Assembly (NCBI RefSeq): GCF_009730915.1
Contig: NC_052472.1
Span: 1,922,001 to 1,986,000 of the forward strand
Source of the DNA: Dioscorea cayenensis subsp. rotundata
Taxonomy: Eukaryota; Streptophyta; Magnoliopsida; Dioscoreales; Dioscoreaceae
Direction of reading: 5' to 3'
Length of the DNA: 64,000 nucleotides
Shown piece after piece: positions 57,838 through 64,000 of this stretch. Both the position numbers and the translations under genes were made by a program. Position 1 is the first letter of the stretch; each line of letters opens with the position of its first letter. Under the pieces are notes generated by a model that was not told where the DNA came from, searched no databases, and worked only from the letters and a program-made list of their open reading frames with translations.

Positions 57838-60800
57838 CTAACTATTGGCAGGAAATTTGGTTTCATAAATCTCGGGAAGCTGAAATCAGGGAAAAAAAGG
57901 AAAGCGATAAGAGAATTGAATTGGAACATTTCATAAGGAACAAAGGCGATAATGTCTTTCGATGTTACCATGAATGTGGCTGTGATCATCTTTCCTGCAA
58001 ACCACCTTCCGTGCAGAGCATGTTGGGCGTTAATGGCCGCAGTTGGACTATCGAAGCGGAGATATACAAAGCCGGCACTATTTCTGAATGATAAAAGGGA
58101 TAACGGTGGTTAGACATGGGCAGGAAAAAGCTTAGATGTAAGACTATGCTCAGAACCACCAAAACATGTATTGAATAAAACACTGATCTCAAACTTTTTC
58201 CTTATAAAAGACTGTAAACCTACATGAAAGTTTTGATAAATAAAAAATTTAATTGAAAAAAATCATGTTGTTCAGTGCAGCTGGCACTAATTCTATATCA
58301 TAATCTTAGTATTCATTCTAGATACAAGGTCACATAAAACAGTAGTAATGAAATAGCGGAGTACTAACTATAATAGAACCAAGATAACAAGAAAGTTATC
58401 AAATACAAACAAATAGTGTTGTAATTTGAATTAAAAAGAAAGTTAGAAGTTAAAGCGATGGCAAACAGTATTCTCACTTGTCCACAAAAATGTGCTTCAC
58501 TGTGCCAAACTTTGAGCATTCGTCTCGCACATCTTCTTTGATATCTATATCAAAATCTGGTTGGGCCTGCAAAAGAAGTAACTTGTGTCAACCTAAGTTA
58601 TGGGATGCGACACTGCACAAGTAATACATCATTCTGTGTAATATATCAAAAAATAGCATGAGAGACCAACCAACCTCAATGCTGGGATCAAACATGTTCT
58701 TCAGAAGTAAACATTCGCTGGGAACTCCAGCGATATCTATAGTTGGAGCAGGAGGAGGAATTTGAAGACTTAAATCATGTAAACCAAGGATTGAAGGTGC
58801 TGGGGGTTGTAAAAGAGGAGCAACCACGGGAGGCATACCAAGAACTGAAGTTGCTGGTGTGGGAAGAGCAGAATTAACTGTTGCACTGGCAACAACAAAG
58901 AAAAACATCAGAAAATTAATTTATGAAATCATGTGTACAATACTGTGGGTTTGACAAATAATGAGTGGGAAAACAATGTGATACCTGGTAGTAGTGCCAC
59001 TGCGATCCAATTTCTGCATGAGAAGAGCTCTAGAGCGAGCATTTAGACCCTGCATGGTTAAAAGAGTAAGCTGCAATGTAATGCTTATATTTATAAATTT
59101 AGTGAAACTTGATAACAGCATAAAGTTCAACCAAAACATGAAAAGATAATGATATGCACAAGAGCTGTCAAATTAGCAAAAAGTTCATTTGGGTTTGACT
59201 TCAGACCAAGATAAACTCAAATTGAGTATCAAGTCAGAAAATCAATCATATTGAGCACACATAACCAGATTCAGTTCACATTAGTTCAAACAGATAGATC
59301 GTTATATGATTAGCATGTGATTTCAGATTGTGATGCTGTGCCAACTATAAGGTTCAATGGACACAAGGTGATCTTCATTTTTGTCTAGCTTTTCATATTT
59401 TATTAACAAATTTCAAAGTTTACATATGAATATGCAGCGATTTAAATGGAATAAACATATGATTTGAACTATTATAACCAAACTCAAACTTGTCCCACAA
59501 TGTAGGTAAACCAAACTCAGAGTATATCAAACTTGTCCCACAATGTAGGTAAACCAAACTCAGAGTATATCAAAGTGACCAAAGCTTAGCCGATGCACTG
59601 GCTGACTTAAATCTCCTACAATGACAATCCATTATTGTGTAATACTAGAAAAGATAATAGCAGACCCTTGCAAGGGCATGAGATGGCAAAGCAGTATTAC
59701 ATACCAAGCCACCACCATCATCATCGTCAAAATCACCAGCATTTGTGCCAGCTTCTTGTATCCCAACTTGGTCAGATACAGCTGAAACCTAAACAGAGAC
59801 AAAGGAAAATAAGGACAAACATAAGCAAGGAATCATTCTCAAAATATTGTTAAATAAGAACTTCAATTTTGCCTTGATTGGCTTGCCAGCGATTTCAATT
59901 TGCCCATTTAAACTCTGAGCAGCCCTTGCATCTTCAAGCCGTGCAAACTTGCAAATGTGAACCAGAATTTTTAGTTACAAAAAAACACGAAAACAGGTCT
60001 TCAAGGCGATTGAAATGCTAGAGTGTAACTTACTTGGACAAAACCATAGCCTTTGCAATGACCAGTCTCTGGATCAGCAGGCAATTGAACTAACTCCACA
60101 GAGCCAAACGGTTCAAAAACCTAGTAACCACATTTCATGAATAACAAAAACACTTTGAACTATACTTTCACTCAAATAAGTGTGCATTCAAGACAAATTA
60201 AAAAAAAAATGTCAACGAATTCTACTGAATAATTCTACCAAACTATGTTTGACACTACACAAAAATGGCCTTCGAGGGAGCCATCAATTCTAATGGAATA
60301 TTAAAACTTTGACCGAAAGAGACATCCTTTATACAACTATTATACAAAGATCGCCCATACCCCAAAAGCTTATAGATAGCGAAGATATAATTTTTTTGCT
60401 AACCAGTTGCCAACAAGTCGTGATCATTTTACTTGACCTCATTTCACACAATTACTGTTTATTGTATAAGTGCATTTCTACGCAGAAGCACTGGTATAAT
60501 ATCTATAAACAAAAAATACAAACAATAAAAACCCTTACCATGAGCTTATTCAAGCTAATTGAAAGTATGCCTGGGCATTAATTGTATTAATCAGCCCAGC
60601 GTTCTGTATCTAGATTAATTAGAATAATTTGGCAGGACAGTTTGCAATTCAGCTAACAATTCTTTGAATTTGATGTGGTTGAGTAAATTCCCACCAATTT
60701 GTATCTAAATCAGCCCTTTAGCTCTGACCTAAGATTGAACACACAGAATGGCTGGACCACAAGCAGATATTTCCACATATTATGATAATTACAGATAGCA

Positions 60801-62695
60801 TCATGCAATGCAATATATAGAACCAGAAAAGGGGGTAAAATGGAATATGTAACAACACCACAAAGAGAGTCCAATGCCAATACATTAGATTAGTAACAGA
60901 TCGCTTCTGATCATCAACATTAAAGCATTATAAAATAACAAAATACAAAATAAAAATGAAGCCATCTCACACATTAAAATCAGCATAACTTGATAGAAAA
61001 AGCAAGGTGCAAATGGGAACTAATTTCTACAAATATAACTGAATCAAGCAATTAGGAAAGAAAATAAAAACAATGGACTTAAAAGCTAAATAGTCAAAGT
61101 TCCTATATTAAAAGTTGGAAACACCTTCGCATTACCTGTCGAAGTTGATCTTCTGATATGTTGTAATGAAGATTGCCAACATACAACCTTCTAGCTCCAC
61201 CTGAATAAGGCCCAATAACCCCACCCACACCTGCAGCAGCAGTTGACTGAACTAAATTCTTCTCGGCCTCTGAGGGCTTAACCATAACTGGTTGACCAAG
61301 AAGTGGCTGACCAGAGAGAGCTATTGCCATTGGAACTGACATTGCATCATAAAACTCGATGTATCTGCAAATGCAATATCAAAAATGACACAACAAAAGT
61401 AGAAACTACACATAACACAAATACATACATTTAATCCAAAAATCAAATAACTACCAACATCAAATTGGTGAACCTATGGAAAGAGCTACTTGAAAATAGG
61501 TGATATATATGTTACAAGTGAGTGCCAGTAGTGGAAAGTGCAGCTACAAAAGGAAGGATGCATATTTTGTGATCTCATATTCATAGGATTCTAGAGCATA
61601 AAAGAGAACATTTCTTTAATCACTTAAAATTCATAGGATTATAGAATAAAATGGAGATAATTTCTTTCAACCTATTGTATTACTCCTTTAAATAGCAGGC
61701 TCATTACATCATTCAAGAGTATAGATTCAAATTCAGCTTCTAATAATATGTTAGTAGTACTCAAGCAATAGTTGAGGGTACTTAACCCATCTGTATGTTT
61801 ATAGACTTCCATGTCTTGTACCACCTTATTTCCCTCAGTTCCTGCATATGTTTGGTTGTGGGGACCAAAAACCCAAGGTTACCCCATCAACCTTTCTGTA
61901 CAAGATTTAATTATTTACTTAATAATTAATTTTTTAAAAGTGTCAATATTAATAAACAACTATGTTAATTGGAAAATTAAATTTTTACTCTTAACATATG
62001 TTTTTCTATTAGTATTAATACAGTCAGTTAGAACAACTCCATATAAAAGTTTTCCTCCAAAACAATCTCAAACTTCTAGATCTTATCACCCCCTTTATCC
62101 TAACCCCTAACTAAACACAAAAGTTCCTTCTTTCACTAAACATATTTTAAACGTCAATATGATTTGAGGTATCTAATTGGACTAATATAACTTGGACTGA
62201 AAAATACTTGTTTTAACTACTATCAAACCCAAGCCAAAGCTTATGATAACTTGATATGCCTTGCAAACAAAAAGTTTTCCATAAAAAATAATTCAATTTC
62301 CAAAACTCTTCTGCCAAACTATTCCAAGTTACTAGTGTTACTAGAACACAGGTAAGGGTGTCCAGTATCCAAGTATCAGAGGGTATCCAACGCTTAAATT
62401 TAATGAAAACCGAATACATGGACATGATTGTAAATATGCTCATACAGTAGCCAAGGGTAAATTCTGCCAAAATTTGCCCAATTTTACACAAAGTCTTTTT
62501 AGGTGTAAATAATTAATATTTGATGAACATAAAGTGAAAATTACCAAGTATCGCCAAATAGCAAGTCAATAGGCATTATAAATATATCAACACGAAAGCT
62601 CTTCCCTACTAAATTAAAAAGAACAAAATAAAAGCATACCCTACTCCCTTCGAACGCCTTGAATTGCGATCCATTATTAGACGAACATCCCGCAC
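57838..62695 (-). CDS. RBM39/CC1-like RNA-binding splicing factor, 3' part
   Basis: Ten exons: 62640-62695, 61136-61364, 60034-60120, 59873-59947, 59705-59788, 58985-59049, 58675-58885, 58478-58566, 57969-58083, 57838-57879. They join in frame to 350 residues plus stop. Domains in order: the end of RRM1 (RNP1 SKGVGYIEF), RRM2 (RNP2 RLYVGNLHYN, RNP1 CKGYGFVQF), an acidic linker (DFDDDDGGG), the conserved LNARSRALLMQKLDR stretch, a Pro-rich linker, and a C-terminal UHM-type RRM3 (LLLKNMFDP, SAGFVYLRF) ending IYETKFPANS. This is the CC1/RBM39 family, spliceosome-associated RRM proteins whose UHM binds tryptophan-containing ligand motifs in other splicing factors. The RS-rich N terminus and the first half of RRM1 must lie beyond 64000, since no matching exon is found in 62700-64000. 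The intron after exon 59873-59947 has a GC donor (59872-59871). Confidence 0.9.
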
Positions 62696-64000
62696 CTATA
62701 AATGGCAAACATCAAGCTCTCATTAAGACAATAGGCTAGAAGGTACAATCCCAATTCCCAAATATGTAACTTACAAAACTATGATCTCCAGAAAATGATA
62801 CGATACAGGTTATAATATTGCACAAAGGCATCCTATACTGCCTGTCACGATTCCAGTGCACAGATGAATCCATAAATAAAAAAAAAATTAAGTTTAAACC
62901 ACAACAATATATTAAACAAATACTTCGAATGGCAAAGTCTAACATATAAAACCAAAGCTTCAATCAAATAACTCGATTTCAATTTATTGTACCAAAGCAT
63001 TTGCTTTGATAAATTGTCACTTGGGTATCCATATTGTAGAATACAGAGATAAGTTTGTCTAGCACAGCAAAAACATATTAGCCACTCTAGTGATTTCTGA
63101 ATGTGCATGAATTCAGTATTACATGCTTATAAGTTATATCAAGTTTAAATTAATTTATCCACAATTCACTCAAACTGATATTCTAACTCTTGTGTTATGT
63201 ACATTCAGATTGTCAATATGAGATACTTGGCGCAAGTTAAGTCAAAACCAAGGCTAAAGATTTTAAGTGAAAAACAGAAGCAATTATAATCAACAATAGA
63301 TATATACTGAACTTCAAATGTAAGAGTTGACACCCAAGTGTATCCATCTTTTTACAATGCAGACACTATTACAAAGTTTAACATAATGAGGTATAAAACA
63401 AATGACAAAATTTAGGTTCAAAGGCATTTAGGTACCTTTCTTTTAGCATATTAATTATTTTGATCCATATTTTTCTAAATTCATATTGAATAGTGTTCTT
63501 GTACTTTTAGTTTTCTTTATTTTAGCCATATAGAAACTAAAATACAACCCCCATTTTATGATTTCTTTTAATTCCCTTTTCTATTAGGTGATGATGGAAT
63601 TCAAAATGCCAGTAACAAGGGTAGTTAACACTGATTTTCATGGGATATACCACATGGATTTAAATTATTTAAACAAAAATATATATATGTTTTAAAATAA
63701 AAATTTTTAAAGTTAAAATAATTCTTAAAATAAAAATATAGTAACTTAAAAAAATAAAAATAATTTTTAAAGAAATAAAAATAGATTTCTTTTTTAAAAG
63801 TTACGTTTAAATCAATATGGTATATGGCATGGCAACCAATGTTACAAGGACACCATTTTGAATTACATCACCACATAATAAAAAATAATAATAACTTTAA
63901 AAATATTAAAAAAAAAGTGGAGGTGCATTCCAAATGTGCCAAGTATATAAACCAAAATAAATAATTGAAAAAAAAAACCATAAGTCTAAAGAGAATATTA
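62696..64000 (-). other. Intron of the RBM39-like gene running off the window
   Basis: AT-rich sequence with no coding match to the missing RRM1 or RS region on either strand. By gene structure it is the start of a long intron upstream of exon 62640-62695. Confidence 0.6.

Noticed and set aside
1-64000. CRISPR arrays, bacterial operons or phage genes
   Set aside because: The window is eukaryotic. The direct repeats seen are transposon arrays and microsatellites, without spacer structure or cas genes.

Overview
The window is nuclear DNA of a flowering plant. The evidence is AT-rich spacers, spliced genes with GT-AG introns, and a dense plant transposon load (Mutator-like, hAT, Tourist, Stowaway and CACTA elements, tRNA-derived SINEs, LINEs, LTRs, a Helitron end). 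I cannot name the species from the sequence. Only six host genes are supported. One is a small complex I subunit gene on the + strand (7337-7716). Four are paralogous FAD-dependent monooxygenase genes, all on the - strand (10652-14301, 17211-20651, 34984-40350, 50150-56210). The sixth is an RBM39/CC1-like splicing factor on the - strand whose 5' end lies beyond the right edge (57838-62695).

The centre of the window is the tandem array of CTF2/monooxygenase-2-like flavoproteins. I reconstructed each copy exon by exon. All four have six exons, with exons 1 to 5 of exactly 74, 147, 60, 166 and 229 nt and a last exon of 530 to 536 nt. All four read through without a stop (402, 403, 403 and 401 residues). 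The N-terminal GAGLxG dinucleotide-binding motif, the central GCDG motif and the C-terminal [13 protein letters not shown] motif are present in each, with small changes such as GDAFHPMTP in copy 4. Copies 2 and 3 are the closest pair, copy 1 is next and copy 4 is the most diverged. Intron 5 uses a GC donor in copies 1 to 3 and a GT donor in copy 4. An orphan, broken exon 2 lies in the opposite orientation at 34364.

The duplicated blocks extend upstream of the genes. The segment upstream of copy 2 (20652-32250) and that upstream of copy 3 (40351-45920) are homologous, but copy 2's has been split by about 9 kb of nested elements and copy 3's by a LINE. Comparing the two gives natural empty sites for several insertions.

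Left to right: 1-3300 is AT-rich repeat debris with a GC-rich block and a Helitron terminus. 3304-6626 is an LTR-like block. 7337-7716 is the complex I gene. 10.6-20.7 kb holds monooxygenase copies 1 and 2. 20.8-34.5 kb is a transposon nest with two Mutator-like elements, a Tourist MITE, nested hAT elements, LINE and LTR remnants. 35-40.4 kb is copy 3, with a SINE and a tandem duplication in its introns. 41.6-45.2 kb is a 5'-truncated LINE with a mutated reverse transcriptase motif. 45.9-46.9 kb is a cluster of three Stowaway MITEs. 47.1-48.95 kb is a Mutator-like element carrying a captured GC-rich host gene fragment. 50-56 kb is copy 4. 57.8-62.7 kb is the splicing-factor gene.

The least explained signal is a Mutator-like family with three members in this window. 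They share terminal sequence. One has a perfect 9-bp target duplication outside any simple repeat. All three carry long arrays of a short GTTTAAGAAATGAG-like or GTTTAA repeat flanking the internal cargo: a plant mobile domain fragment in one and a captured gene 5' end in another.
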